This document shows positions 13,064 to 25,297 of a stretch of 64,000 nt of DNA, one piece after another. Source of the stretch: Podospora pseudoanserina (Eukaryota; Ascomycota; Sordariomycetes; Sordariales; Podosporaceae). The stretch lies in NCBI RefSeq assembly GCF_035222485.1, contig NC_085923.1, forward strand, positions 1,860,001 to 1,924,000, in the 5' to 3' direction. Position 1 is the stretch's first letter. Each line of letters opens with the position of its first letter. The translations under genes and the position numbers were made by a program. The notes beneath the pieces are model-generated. The model saw nothing but the letters and a program-made list of their open reading frames with translations, did not search any database and had not been told where the DNA came from.

Positions 13064-14738
13064 ATGATCATCGACGGCGAGAAGTGGGCTTGCGAAGCCT
13101 GCGTGCGGGGCCATCGGGTCAGCAACTGCCAGCATCACGGTGAGTCAATTTTGCCTTGTTTCTTTTTCCTGTTCTTCTTTCGACGTCGGTGCAGATACTA
13201 TCTGCTGCTGCTCTGCATGCACATGCACAACTACGTATTGTACTGCTTGGCTGAGCCCGGTTGCTGCCGAGGGTCACCGGAACATCTCGCAGCAACGGAA
13301 GTTGGATGGTAGCCCCTGAGCGGTGGTTGGGGGGCGGTTGCCCCTCACCTACTCCAACTTTCCAAACACCCGTCCCTCATCTCATCTCCAACAGCCCAGT
13401 TGCTAACGGCTAGTTGTGCGACAACAGAGCGCCCACTCCAGCACATCAACAAGAAGGGCCGGCCGGTGTCGCAATGCCAGCACTGCCGGGCCATGCGCAA
13501 GTCCCGCTCATCCCATGTCAAGTGCGACTGCGGCGAAAAGACACACAAGTGTATTCACTTGAGACCGGTGGTGGAGGGTCACAAGGGTGAGCATTGTCAC
13601 GTCTGACTGATCCAGGCCTTTGCTCCCTCTGACTCGTATCATCTTTCCTACAGAGAGCTGCTGCTGTAACCATGGCGGCCGCTGCACCTGCTGCCACAAG
13701 AAGGAGCCTGGGCTCGAGACCGTCCCCGAGTCGGATTCGGACAGCGCTGCTGCCGCGCAGAACAAGATCTCCAAGCTGAGCTCGCGAGTTCGTCGCCGCG
13801 CCAACACCACCAGCTCGGACGGCATGCTTGCCTTTGAAGTCAACGGCCACCCCAAACCGACGTACAAGCACAACAAGGTCTCGCAGAAATGCGGCCCCTA
13901 CCAGCTCAACAGGGTCAACTCGATGCACAGCACGGGAAGCTTGGGCGACCATTCGTTGGACGGCTTCCTTGGAGATGCCGAAGGCTGTGGCACCGCGTCC
14001 GCGACCGGAAGCATCAGCGGCGACAGCATGCCGCCATCGCAGCACAGCCGGTCGGAAGCTGCCTCCCCCCTGATGACAGGCTCGCAGTCTTTTGCCCAGC
14101 TTCCGCCGCTTGACCTTTCGCAGATCAGCAAGTATCAGCCATACGTCGCCAACCACGCCGAGTTCTTTGGCAACATGTCGGACCACGAGCAGCCTATTTT
14201 CAGCGCCGGCTTGAGTGCGGCCTCGGTCGACTGGAACAACTATGAGGGCTTGGAGTTTGCCCGCGAAAACAACCACGATTTCGCCCCCTCTAGCTACAGC
14301 CAACCACAAAGCTACGGTGGATTTGACTTCGGTGGGTCGGAGCAGCTCACCATGACGACGACCACGTCCAACTCGGGCGAGGTTTCCGAGGTCGAGGACT
14401 TCTTCACCAACCCGTTGGATGACTTTGAGACTTTCCGAAGCCCTTTCCCCACGGGTGGATTTCTCGGGCACACCCACAGCATGATGGGCAGTGTGGATCT
14501 CGGCAGTGTCGAGTTTGACGAACTAGGCTTCATGAAGAAGACTAGCGCCAAGTTTATGAACGCCACCTCGTCCATGGCCGGAGATGACCCGACCCTTCTG
14601 GCCGGCGCCGCTTCGGGCTTCGGTGGCTTAGCGCTCGAGGACGACGCCTTTTGGATGAACGACTACCACGGACTTCCCAACATGACGGACTCCCCCACAG
14701 AGAACAACCTCGGGCCTTTCTGGGCGGAGGCCCAATGA
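13064..14738 (+). CDS. Copper-fist DNA-binding transcription factor (AceA-like), three exons
   Basis: Proposed exons are 13064-13139, 13428-13586 and 13654-14738, giving 439 residues. The N-terminus is a complete copper fist: zinc knuckle C10-x2-C13-x8-C22-x-H24, then KKGRP at 34-38 for minor-groove contact, then a Cys-rich stretch with CQHC, CDC and KCIH. A second cluster, SCCCNHGGRCTCCHKKE at about residues 80-96, follows across the third exon border and is the likely Cu(I) sensor. The remainder is Ser/Gly/Asn-rich and acidic, as in an activation domain. Fist factors act in the nucleus on copper uptake or detoxification genes. The KWACEACVRGH start and HINKKGRP context resemble the AceA/Ace1 detoxification type more than the Mac1/GRISEA uptake type; that is inference from remembered family sequences. 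Both introns interrupt the Cys-rich domain. Confidence 0.93.
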
Positions 14739-17700
14739 CAAACGAGTGACGCATACGCATACGCACACGAATAAGCACACGCACTCGGACTTTCAGTACA
14801 CGACGACGACTTTTCGGTTAGATGACGACGAAACGTTGCGACGGATTTCTTGCCTTGCTCGGATACCCCAAACGCTTATAGATTTGGCAGGGAGCGATGG
14901 TTTCAACGCGGCGGCGAATTTTGTGTTTCGAGAATTTCCTTTTGCATGTTGGGCTCTTTTATATCGGTTTTCACACATACTCTATACTCTCGTTGAATGG
15001 GGGCGGCTCTGGAAGTCTTGTTCTTTCACGGCAGGCGCTGGTGGGAATTTTTTGTTTTCTTGTTTGGGCATGAAAGAAACACAAAAGATGACATGAATGC
15101 ATTTCTCTGGCAGGATCATCATGATCTACAAGGTGCAAATACTGTTTTTTTCTTTTTCTCTTCTACCCGCTCTTTGGCTTTTGGTTTTTACTCAGGCTGT
15201 TTTTCTCCCTGGTGGTGGTTGGTGGTTTTTTGACAGCACAAGTTGCATTTCCAAACTGGTTTTTTGGTTGGGTGTTTTTGACATGGCATTTAAAAGAGAC
15301 GATAAAAAAGTTCTTGGTGGCAGGCACAATGCTTTTTACATTTTACATTGAAGACTTGGAGGGCGGTCAATTTTGTGCTTTTTTTTTTTTTTTCAACGTT
15401 GGAAATACCTGTCTGTGAGGACTTCATTACGCGCATCATCACGTTGTTTTTACTTCACTTCTCGAGTATATATTTGAAACAAGACCTTTTTGGCTATTCG
15501 ACTCTCTGTTCATATTTTGCCTTGTCTTTTCTTGTGCATATTACTTTGGATACCATCAATGCCCGTCCTATTTTGTCACAAACGAGCAAGCGAATCGGCC
15601 GGCGTCTTTTGCGTTTCTCACAAATAGTTTCCAGGGTTCCCAAGTGCCAGCCTCCTCCGATACTCTATCAAGCCAAGCCCGGCAGGTCTGATAGTCTGGA
15701 ACATGGCATGAGATTTAGGTCATGGTTTGCCCAACTAACCTGGGCAGAGATAGCCAACATGCCCTGTCCTGGGAGAGAATACGGGAGAAGGAAAGAGTTG
15801 CTTTGACGTGGTCAACGGCCTCGCGTCAACTGTGTAATGCCAAGTGGTAGTTACGTTTTACGACACACAGCTCCTTTGCCCAGAGTTCACAGGCAAAGCA
15901 AGTATCTGGCCGTCTTGGTCGTATTACATGACACATCTGTCCAAAGATCCAGCATTCCTATACCTACCTCCCCATTGCCGCGCTTTCCCCGTCGCCGTTA
16001 TTGTTTCACCGGCCCGTCTTCGATCTTGTTGTTGCTCCAGGGGCTGAAGAATGGAGAAAACCCTTAAACCCTTGGTCGACATTCCCTGTCGATCGCGATC
16101 AGATAAGAGACCTGAAGGCGGTTCTGCGGAACCCCAAAGCCCGAAGGGACGAAAGCGAGGAAGGGAAACCCTTTCCTCGGCCCGAACATCCTTCTACCCT
16201 TTCCCTTGACAAAATCCATTCGCCCCCCACCTCCCCCTCCCCCCTGCCTCCCACTTTCCGGACGGTGGAAAAAAAAAAGAAAAAAAGAAACCGATCCACA
16301 ACAACCGATACGATAGCTCAGGTACACTTGCATCTTGCATTTGCATAAGTGCCATGTTTTTCCCCTCTTGTTCGGCGCGCGACAATGCACGCATGAAGGA
16401 TTCAAACAACCGATGGCTGATATTGGCACCGTGACATACATACAGCAAGAGAAGATACATACATGATGAGCCGCCGTTGCCGAACACAACATCGCCAAAA
16501 TCAAAAAAATCAAAAAACAAAAAAAAGCAGAAATATAATCCTCTTGGACAAAAAATCCCCACGTACCTCAACTCGCCTGTCTGGTTATCAAACAACACAA
16601 CCCAAGCCAATCCCTCCCACAAAGCGGAGTCAACATGGTCAACACCACCCCCTTCGAATCGACAAATGTCGTTGCCATCTTGAACATTTTCGTAGCGCAC
16701 CCACCTCCCCTTCCACTGCCCACTCTCGTCATCGATTGGGGGGGAGGGGAAGAGAAGCCAAGATTTCGATGGTGTGCCGAATCCACTCTTTCTGTAGCCG
16801 CCCCCGCCCCCTCCGTTGCAGTCAAAGCCGGCGGCGGCGGCGGGCGGCGCATTGCATTGCCCGAGCCCTCTCCGAAAGGGCACCCTCACAAACAAACAAA
16901 ATAAAGCCATTCCGTTTGCCTACAAGTGTAGCCCCTGGATGATCGCCGACCAGTTTAATATCCCGTTCGCTAGTCGCGCCTTGGTTAGACACCAGGAAGG
17001 AAACATCGTGTCATGGTCCGATACAACAAACAGTCCCGGTCGGAGAGAGAAGGTGACAGGCGACTGTCCCCCCGAGTTGCCCGGATCCGACGAGCAGCCC
17101 CGCCCTGGCCGGGCCTCCAGCCTTTGCCAAAAAAGAAAAGGAACAAAGACAGAGAAAAAGGGGCAGGACCCTGAATTCATGACTTCGCCACTTTTGATAA
17201 AACTACTGGATCGTGATCTGAGGTTTTGTTCAGCCTTGGCGCCGAGATCCACAATATTCCAGTGGGAGGAGGAAGAACTCCGGGTCAAGACCGAGATCAC
17301 AGAACCAACCGGGTGAATGTAGTTCCAACCCTAACCCTTATATCTACTTTCTTTTTCACAGAGAAAAGGGATAATTAGGGGGGGCGTAGGGGGTGTTGAT
17401 GGATAGTGTCATGATAAGTTATACTCTGCGGCAGATCTGGGGATCAGCATGACTGCTGGTGCTTATATAAAGGGAGGGGGGAGAGAGTTCCTAACCCCTA
17501 GCCACAGTCAGCCACAATAACAACAACAAAGCCACCCCCTAGGTAGGTTGCCCCTGAGTCGGAGTTGGGCTGGCTTTATGAAGCAGATAAGAAACAAGCG
17601 GCTGAAAGTAGAAGGGAGTTTAAAGACTTTTACCCCTGACATGTGAATTGAAGCTGAGACCGTCCAGTGATCACCCAAGGCACCTACATTGTGTTCATTC

Positions 17701-17978
17701 TCTTTGCATCATCATCACAATATCCCCGAGTCGAAGTGACGAGGTTGTCCTGCCCTGGATCAATAGTAAAGATATCGGCGACGAACACACACGCGCGGCG
17801 AAAGATGGTTGATTTGTCAAGAGAACAGAGCTATCATCTAAGTACCTAGATAACCTCCCCAGCTTTCTGCCTCCTAAACACCCTAACTATCACCAACAAC
17901 AACAAAGAGCTGCGTAACTGCGAAGCTCAGCAACCCCCTGATGATCACCCATCTTCCAAAAGGCTACATCTCCCCCGC
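14739..17978. other. Gene-free stretch between convergent genes
   Basis: The left part is T-rich and is probably the 3' UTR of the copper-fist gene. A TATA-like TTATATAAAGG lies at about 17462-17473 with no coding region downstream on the plus strand. CCCTAACCC, two units of a telomere-like repeat, lies at about 17328-17338. A minus-strand ORF at 16194-16910 has no recognisable domain and is not called. Confidence 0.45.
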
Positions 17979-18216
17979 TTAAGCCTTCTTATTCCTCCTC
18001 CTAGCCCTCTCCTTACTCTCCTCATACGGATCAGGGTTCAGCTCCGGGCTCGGATCCAAAGGCTTTATCTTGCAGTCATCGCAGATATCTTGAACATGCA
18101 CATCCTGATGGCCTCCGTTTTGACCAAAGCAGCCTCTGCCAAAATTTGCGCAGTTGTCCAACTGGCGGAAGGTGCGGTGGCCGCAGGGTAAACAGCGAGT
18201 TGTATTGGATGCACAG
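17979..18216 (-). pseudogene. Small Cys/His-rich protein, copy A (probably broken)
   Basis: The minus strand reads CGHRTFRQLDNCANFGRGC, then FGQNGGHQDVHVQDICDDCK, then a Pro- and Lys/Arg-rich tail ending RRRNKKA. It matches copy B at 19047-19325 over its whole length. Two differences suggest damage: the position of copy B's ATG reads CTG here, and one extra C at about 18186-18188 (ACCC for ACC) puts the start region (LCIQYNSLFT) out of frame with CGHR. An upstream exon starting near 18384 and joined by a 117-nt intron could supply an ATG, but its phase fits the LCIQYN frame, not the CGHR frame. A different exon structure could still make this a working gene. The intron seen in copy B is absent. 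Confidence 0.55.
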
Positions 18217-19046
18217 TGTAGCTCCTGGGTAGTGAGTGTATTCACTTGAAATGTTTTGTTGCTTTTTTGCAGTTGCGCGCGCGCGTGCGTGCGTGTGTGT
18301 GTGTGTGTGTCTGCGGCGGTAGTGATATCAAGACATCTCACCTCTTGGAGAGGAAATGATACCCGTTATATATTTATTCTTCATCTCCACCACCAGCTGG
18401 TGTCGGGATAGTAAAGTCTTTCAACGTAAAGATCTTTCACCAACTGTGTCAAGTCTTGCTAACCACCTCCGTATGATCGTATTTCGGACTCGGCGTCACC
18501 ATCATTCTGGCTTAGTTGGTTTAGTTGAAGAAACAGGGGGATGGTTTGTATGATCTCGTCCAACAACAAACGACCCTCACTGAAAGCAACTCGAGGCAAG
18601 TAGTGTTGGTGGTTGGGAACCTCGAATGCAAGCCACAAGTCACCCTGTGAGCAAACAAGTCAGCAGAACGCACCAAAAAAAAAAAAGGGGGAGTGTAACG
18701 CCGAGAAATGCCAGGTATGGTCTCTCTTGGGAAGAGCTAGCAGATGATGAACACAGCCAAAGTCACGGCGGATAAGTCGACAAGGCGGACAGTACCTAGT
18801 TGGCAAGAGCTTCTCATTATAATTCTCGCCTGTCTCCAAAGACAAATTGAACCACCCCTTATATCATCATCATCATCATCATAACACCATGTGCTCACTT
18901 ATTTACCTAACCCATCATGTTAGCAAGCCTTCGGTCTTGTGAAGAGTGAGGATCACCTACGGTATGTATGCATCCCACTATGTACCCTCATATACCCCAA
19001 CGCCAGGCAACAATGACTCGCTACAAACATGCCAACAGCGGCATGT
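18217..19046. other. Spacer between the two small Cys/His-rich copies
   Basis: Holds a GT/CG dinucleotide tract (about 18277-18311) and a CAT triplet run (about 18865-18882). No gene is supported. Confidence 0.4.
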
Positions 19047-19325
19047 TCACCTGATCTTTCTCTTCTTCCTGTACGGGTCGTTCGACACGGCCTGCGGGTT
19101 GGGATCAAGTGGTCGAAGTTTGCTAACAAGAAATTATTCGTCAACCGCCATCACAAGTGCTCGCTTGCTTGGGATAGCCTACCAGTCACTGCATATATCT
19201 TGCACATACACATCTTGATGTGTTCCGTTTTGACCAAAACAACCACGACCAAACTTGGGACAGTTGTCGAACTTGGCAAAGGCCCGGTGGCCGCAGGTAA
19301 ACACCCAGTCAGATTGCACACACAT
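19047..19325 (-). CDS. Small Cys/His-rich protein, copy B (unknown function), two exons
   Basis: Exons 19183-19325 and 19047-19122, joined by a 60-nt intron (GTAGGC...TGTTAG), give 72 residues. The start is MCVQSDWVFTCGHRAF. The core then reads KFDNCPKFGRGCFGQNGTHQ, followed by DVYVQDICSDCK, and the tail ends in a basic KKRKIR. The pattern C-x-H-R-x-F-x5-C-x3-G-x-G-C-F-G-x2-G-x-H-x2-V-x-V-Q-D-I-C-x-D-C-K is shared with copy A and with the gene at 63631. The ordered Cys and His residues suggest a compact zinc-binding fold; that is inference. The intron splits the second Cys codon of the final CxDC. The basic tail could act in nuclear import. I do not recognise a named family. The join is supported by the downstream exon matching copy A (RPLDPNP against KPLDPSP). 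Confidence 0.7.
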
Positions 19326-22300
19326 TTATGGCTATTTTCTGGGGTTGGCTGTGTTGAAGGCGAAGGGATATGTAACTGTTGCCTCAGTGGTGGTGCTCGG
19401 AGTAAGAGCGGAGTAGGAGGTGTGACCGAGAGTCGTCGGCTAGCTGTCTTTTGATGAGCAAAGTGTGCTGCGGACTATGGAGTGATGATGGCGACCAGCT
19501 TCAAAGTTGGTGACAGGTATTTATAAACGTAGGCGGTGATGGTACTCTTCAGGGGCAACGCAAGAAGGGCTGTCTAATAACAGCAGTGCTCTTCAGCGGC
19601 CGGGAAACCGTAGCTCACGGAGCCAAGACGACTAACATCGTCTCTTGTCGACAGGGGAATCTAGAACCCAATTGCGAGAGGCAGTCAGTACCAATGTTTT
19701 CGTGAGGATACTGCGAGGTAGCAGGGTACAGAGACAACTCTGGTGTTGTTGAAGAGAAGAACGAGACAGAAGGAGAGGGGGACACCAAGACATTGATAAC
19801 AGGGACAAGGTCACAGAAATGTGTAAGCCAGGGCTCCTGCGTAACACACGCATCCCTCCGAAGTGTCTCCAGCGGGAAGTCGAGTGTAGACGATGCGCAC
19901 TGGTGCATGTAGAAACATGTAAGACAAGTTACAAGGCTGCTTGCCCACTAGTGATTTGACAATATGCAGAGTCTCCCTCGTATCACTGAGATAGGGAAGT
20001 GATGCCTCACATTTCGATGATATCTCGACAAGGCTTGGATATCCCTTGGTGTTTCCGTCGGCCGAAGAGAAAAGAGGCGCGCATATGTAACAGGGCAAAC
20101 GTGGTGTTTGCCAGGAAATCTGGGGAGAGTATAGAGCAACAAAACATCACAACTCGAGGGCCGGACTTGCATGCCAATCAATTTGTGCCGCGCTAACGTA
20201 TGTAGAGTAGCAAGAAGACCGGATGGTCCAGACCTTTTGCCTCAAGTTCTGAGGTGGCCTCCGGGTTGACGTAACCCGGCCGTGATCATGGATGTCTTTG
20301 TCGGTGCAGCTGACCGAGGCCTGCTGCGGGGAACTCGAGTTCTTGGAGCAAACAACTTTGCGGTGACAATTGGTGTCTATGACGAAAATGCAATCATCCG
20401 CTTGAGGCTGTGATGTTGTGCGAGACTCGCTCTGAGAGGTCCACGTCGGATCATGAAATTGTTTGAAAGAATGCTATGCAGAAGCTAAGCTCGATTGAAG
20501 ATGCAGAATGCAGCCAACCTGCCTCGAGCCTGCCTGCTCCCATGTTCCTTCCTCTTGGCTCACCGCTGCCTACAATCTGTGATGCATTGACAACCAAGAT
20601 GGAAAGGAGCGAAATAAGGGGCCATCAGCTCTACCTATTCTCCACCAAGAACGTCGACAAGATATGAATCACAAGAAAGAAGGTCGTATGTTGACTTATC
20701 TCAGCAAGCCTTCCCGCTTCCTTCCCTCCCTCCCGTCCCGTCTCACTTTTTTCATCCCGTCTCACTTCATCCCAGCCCAGCGCCTCGGGTACCTTTGCCA
20801 GTTTCGCAGATTCATCAAAATTCCTCGCCTCCCGCTTCCCGTTTCCATGGGACCAGACCCTCGGTTTACGTAAGAAGGACCCTGGGAGTGTGGTCAAGAG
20901 CAGGTACTCGAACAAAGAAACTCCTACAAATTCGAGACCACGGCTGGGCTCACCATGGTTTCGGTGGTCTGACTTCCCACTTTCACTCCCTTTCATCAGA
21001 CCTCTGGATTCGATTCTCTCACATACTCAGATGCTCACGTAGACAACACGCTGCATCAGGCCACAAAACCTCAAGATCAGTGATGTGAACCGCAAGCCCA
21101 TCTCCTCGGTGTCACCAGAGCTGACCATTTTCAGGCGGAAACGACTAAAGTCGCCTTTCGCCTCCACAACTTGCGTGTTGCCGTCAGCCTCCTGCTTCAG
21201 GGTCATGTGTCAACTGTCAAACACTTTGTGACTTGGCTCAAGCCTCAGCTATCCGCCACCAAAGCAGACACTGACTACAGTGGCGCTGAAACTGAAGGGA
21301 CAAGAGGGAGGGAAGCTGCTGTCTTGGACCCTGTCACACCTCAACAATTCGCCCAGCTTGCCCATCTCCCCCAAGACAGCATTCTGCTTTCGGGGAGACG
21401 GAGGCAACATGTGGGTTTTAGCCAAATACCGTTTCCCCTCCCCTCTAGTCACACTGACTAACCGGCAAATAAAGTAGTCTCTGTGACTCGTTCCACTGAC
21501 TTGCCGATAGACCCGATTTCATCCCGTTGCCTGTCCATGGTACTGGGCTCAAGGGAAGGTCAGGTTGTGTATAACGGAGGATATTGACCTGCTACCACTG
21601 CCTGTCGCACAACAGCGCACTGATGCTGCAGGTAGCCTCAACGTCTTCAGCTCCGCGTGAACTGACATGCCAAAACACAGTAGTTCGCGTGTCTATCCGT
21701 CGCCTCTTCATGTCTGTCGCCGCCTTCAAGCAGTCAACCGTGACTAGGGTATGCTTGGACTATCTGAGGACCCTCTAACAATCAGGGTCATCATGGACAA
21801 ACCATTGCTCTTCATGCCACATGCCTCGTATAGACCCTCGAATGTCTTGGACTGTGCATACAAGACCCTTGAAACTCACGCCAGATCCCATATGCCTCAT
21901 TTCAAAATAGAAACAGTCTCAACGCCGAGAATACCATACTGTCAAATGCCAGGGAAACAAGGTCGCTCCCGTCCCGCGGTCAACACGGAAGGCTACTCCA
22001 TGCTCATGTCAACGGCCGCAGGCTCCAGGAGCGGAGGTGTTGTACGTAGAAACCGTTGTGGCACCGGGAATTAAGCATAAACCACCTGATCTATGTTCAC
22101 TTGCATTCTAGGTTCTGATATTCCTAGCTACGTAGAACATTCAGCAGCAATCCCCGCCGATAAATTTCCTGAGTTGTCGTCGAATGCGCCTGAGAATCTG
22201 TAGAAACAACTCAATTCAGCAGAGTTTCATGTGGAAGTATTATCTGAGCATCACAGTACCTAAATAATAGCTCTCTTCCAAACCTGAGTAGATAACTTTT

Positions 22301-23311
22301 GTAAACGGAAGGTAAAACCCAGCAAACAGACTTCCTCTTTTCTCTAGTGACCCCAATCCCAGATCAGCTTCCGCCACACAGTACAATACTCAGTAAGCTC
22401 CCTTTGTTTTGTCCCGGAAACCCCTTATTACCCCGCATATCATCTTCTGCGTAGAAAGATTCGGAGATCTGTCTCTCAGCCATGCTGAACACCAGATTTG
22501 AAGATCACAAGAAGAACTCCACCAACCCACACTCCCTCTAATGAGCACCTGGATGACAGGCCTCCTAACGCTCTCCACCCTCGAGCAAATACCATGAGAT
22601 CAGAAGTCTCATCTCAATCTAGCGAATTCGGCGTGAAAACAGAGCCTTATCTAGCATTTATGGTTTATCAACATGCCCAACTCTTCGCTTTCACACCTAC
22701 GAGCGTGACCAGCCAGGTGTCGGAAGACCATCAGCAAGGGGAATGAAAGGACAATACACACCTACTAGCTTTACAGACATAATGGTTCAATATCGTGGCA
22801 ATTATGGTCGTTAATGATGGTAGTGATGGGGAAAAGGCGTTGAACAATGTCATGTCAGATTCAGGGGCCATATATAGCATATAGCCCTAACCCCACTGGG
22901 GGGACTGCACTGCGATCCGGAGGGGGGATGCACCCCTATCATCTCTCTTTTTTAATTGTCCTTTTGCCTTTCCATATCCGCCGGTACCAACAACGTGGCA
23001 CAGCATATCGGCTCAGACAGCAAGGAACCAGAGACATCCACAAGATACGCTGACCGGACAAACATCCCCTAAACAACTATGAAACGGTAAAACACCCCGA
23101 CTGCCCAAAAGGTACACGTGGAGATACCGTTGATTTAAACCAGAGTTGAATTTCCTTTCCCTTTTCTATCTTCCTATTTTGCACAAATATGATACAACTA
23201 TGGACTCCTATCTCCTGTCTGTCATCATGTAGTTGGGGGGGGGAGGGGGGTATCTCGTGTCATATATAGTCTTACATCTTTATACACGACTTCTTTTTTC
23301 CAAAATCCTTT
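19326..23311. other. 4-kb gene-free stretch
   Basis: Only short ORFs without domains or splice-linked continuations were found. A G-rich tract lies at about 23234-23250. The left edge is the promoter of copy B. Confidence 0.45.
19520..19530 (-). promoter_or_regulatory. TATA-like element upstream of copy B
   Basis: On the minus strand the sequence reads GTTTATAAATA, about 195 bp upstream of the proposed ATG. Placement fits a core promoter with a moderate 5' UTR. Confidence 0.35.
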
Positions 23312-24869
23312 TTATGCCTTGGTGGCAGCATTCTTTGCGGCCTCCTGCATCTTCTGGCTCAACGCCTGTGTCTTCAAGGGCTGAGCACCCTGCTTCAATT
23401 GCCTCTGAACCAGCGCCACAGTATTCTTGGGGATTCTGAGCCGTTGACCCAAAACGAGGGCGCCCGAAAGGAGTGCAAGAGCACCTGCCTGGTGGGTGGC
23501 TGCCAAATGGATAGGCACAATGTAGATAAGCGTGGTAATTCCGAGAGCGACCTGGAGAGAAACCAAGTGAACGAGCCCCAAAACACCCTTTCGGACGTTG
23601 GGAGGCATGGCGGCCTGGACGCGGCCGGTGCGGGAGTAGGCGAACAGGGCGAGAACAGCAGTAAAAGTGGTCATGGCGAGAATGCGGTGGTCGAGCTGAA
23701 CAAATGAAGGGTTCTCGAGCATGTTGCGCCACCAGATATCGGAGCCGTCTTCCTTGCGGGAGTAGAACTTGTCGAGAAGTTCGGCCTTGGGCGGCATGTA
23801 GCCCGTGCCCATCTTGGGAAACTCGTTGTAGATAAGACCGGCATCGAGGCCAGCGACAAGAGCGCCCGAGAGGACCGTGGTAAAGATAAGAGCAGTGAGG
23901 CCGAGAACGGAGCGCCTGAGGATGTTGAGGGCCGGGTTCTTCAGAGCGGAGAAGTGCCCGGTATAATACGCGGGGTTGCCAAGAGCACGGTGGGTGCGGA
24001 AGACGCTGAGACCGGCGAGAAGCATCCAGGAGTAGCAGGCAAAAGCGGCGGCAAGGTGAGTGGCGAGGCGGTACTGGCTGACACGGGGGTGCGAGCCGGG
24101 AGCAAAGAGATCATCCTTCAAGCCAGACTTGACCATCCACCAACCAATAAAGCCTTGAAATCCGATAAGAGCAGAAATTCCGACCAGGTTGGCAGCCATC
24201 CGTGGGGTGACTTTGCGGCGAGCGATGAAGTAGATAGTCGGGATCACGAAGGAGAGGCCGATGAAGCGGCCCCAGAGGCGATGTGTCCATTCCATAAAGT
24301 AGATCTTCTTGAACTCGTCGAGGTCCATGTGGGGGTTAATGAGCTTGTATTCCGGGGAGGCGCGATACTTTTCGAATTCAGAGTCCCAGTCCTCGGCGGA
24401 CATAGGCGGCAGTGAGCCCGTGACGGGTCTCCATTCTGTGATACTCAGACTACAGCGGAACTATATGTCAGCCTGGTGTCTCCGGGGACAGCCAAGTACG
24501 CAGCCAGACGACATACCCAGACTCGGTCAACCGTGTAAGTCCACCAAAGACGACAATACCAAAGACACTAGCGGCGCTACCAAGAAGCCAGTACCCAACG
24601 GATTTGGCATTGGTTTCGGGGAATGAGGATTTCTTTTCAGAGGTTTTGTTCGAAGTCTTTTCGTTTTGGATATTCTTGCTGAGGGAGGCTATGGGGGACT
24701 TGGTCTTGGTGGCATAGCTACGGATCGCCGGAGCTCTGGCCGCCACGAGCTTGAGAATGTGGGATGGCGGGGCAGGTGATGCCTGTTGACATAGACATTG
24801 ACCGCAAGCGAATGAAGATTTGGATAGTTGGGTAGCTGCTCTACGCAGCCCGAGCTGAAAGAGGGACAT
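23312..24869 (-). CDS. cox15: Heme A synthase Cox15, mitochondrial, two exons
   Basis: Exons 24517-24869 and 23312-24449 join in phase at the codon for Gly in LTRLTESG/LSITEW, giving 496 residues. Cox15 oxidises heme O to heme A in the mitochondrial inner membrane for cytochrome c oxidase. An Arg/Ser/Gln-rich leader (MSLFQLGLRRAATQLSKSS) fits mitochondrial import. The hallmark heme-ligand regions are present: EWTHRLWGRFIG, ATHLAAAFACY, QLDHRILAMTTF and ATHQAGALALL, each with its His. The segment GGLTRLTESGLSITEWRPV at the exon junction is typical of the family and confirms the splice. Several hydrophobic helices match the eight-helix topology. The gene's 5' end faces the 3' end of the CDF transporter gene, both on the minus strand, 428 bp apart. 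Confidence 0.96.
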
Positions 24870-25297
24870 GGCTATGCCTTTGCGCCGGCAATGGCGGAGC
24901 TGATCTGGAGCTGTTCTTTGCTTTGCTGATGCTCACCTGAGAAACGTTGGAATCACGATTCTCTCCATTGGCTTGATAATCAGCCCACCGTTGAAAAGCA
25001 CTGGCCAGATGAAGGCCTGTGCCTTGTCCACCACAGCTCCACAGCTTGGCCATCAGGGGTGGACCTTCCCTGAGAAACATCAAGGGAAAGAGCGGATGAA
25101 CCTCAGTTGAGCTGAGCACACACCGAAATATTTGATCAATTCATTTCAATTTTGAATTTTGAAACATCAAACTCTCTCGCTACATCTTGAGAGACTGAGA
25201 GACTGAAGCACACATCTATATATCGTTTATTATACACCCCCTGAACTCCAGCCTAAATGCAATCCCATCGTGTGTATCCTACAATCACCTACAAGCC
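24870..25297. other. Spacer between Cox15 and the CDF transporter gene
   Basis: A 428-bp promoter and 3' UTR region. Nothing else is visible. Confidence 0.5.

Noticed and set aside
16194-16910. 238-residue minus-strand ORF
   Set aside because: No domain, G- and F-runs from simple sequence, no splice-linked continuation. Likely chance.
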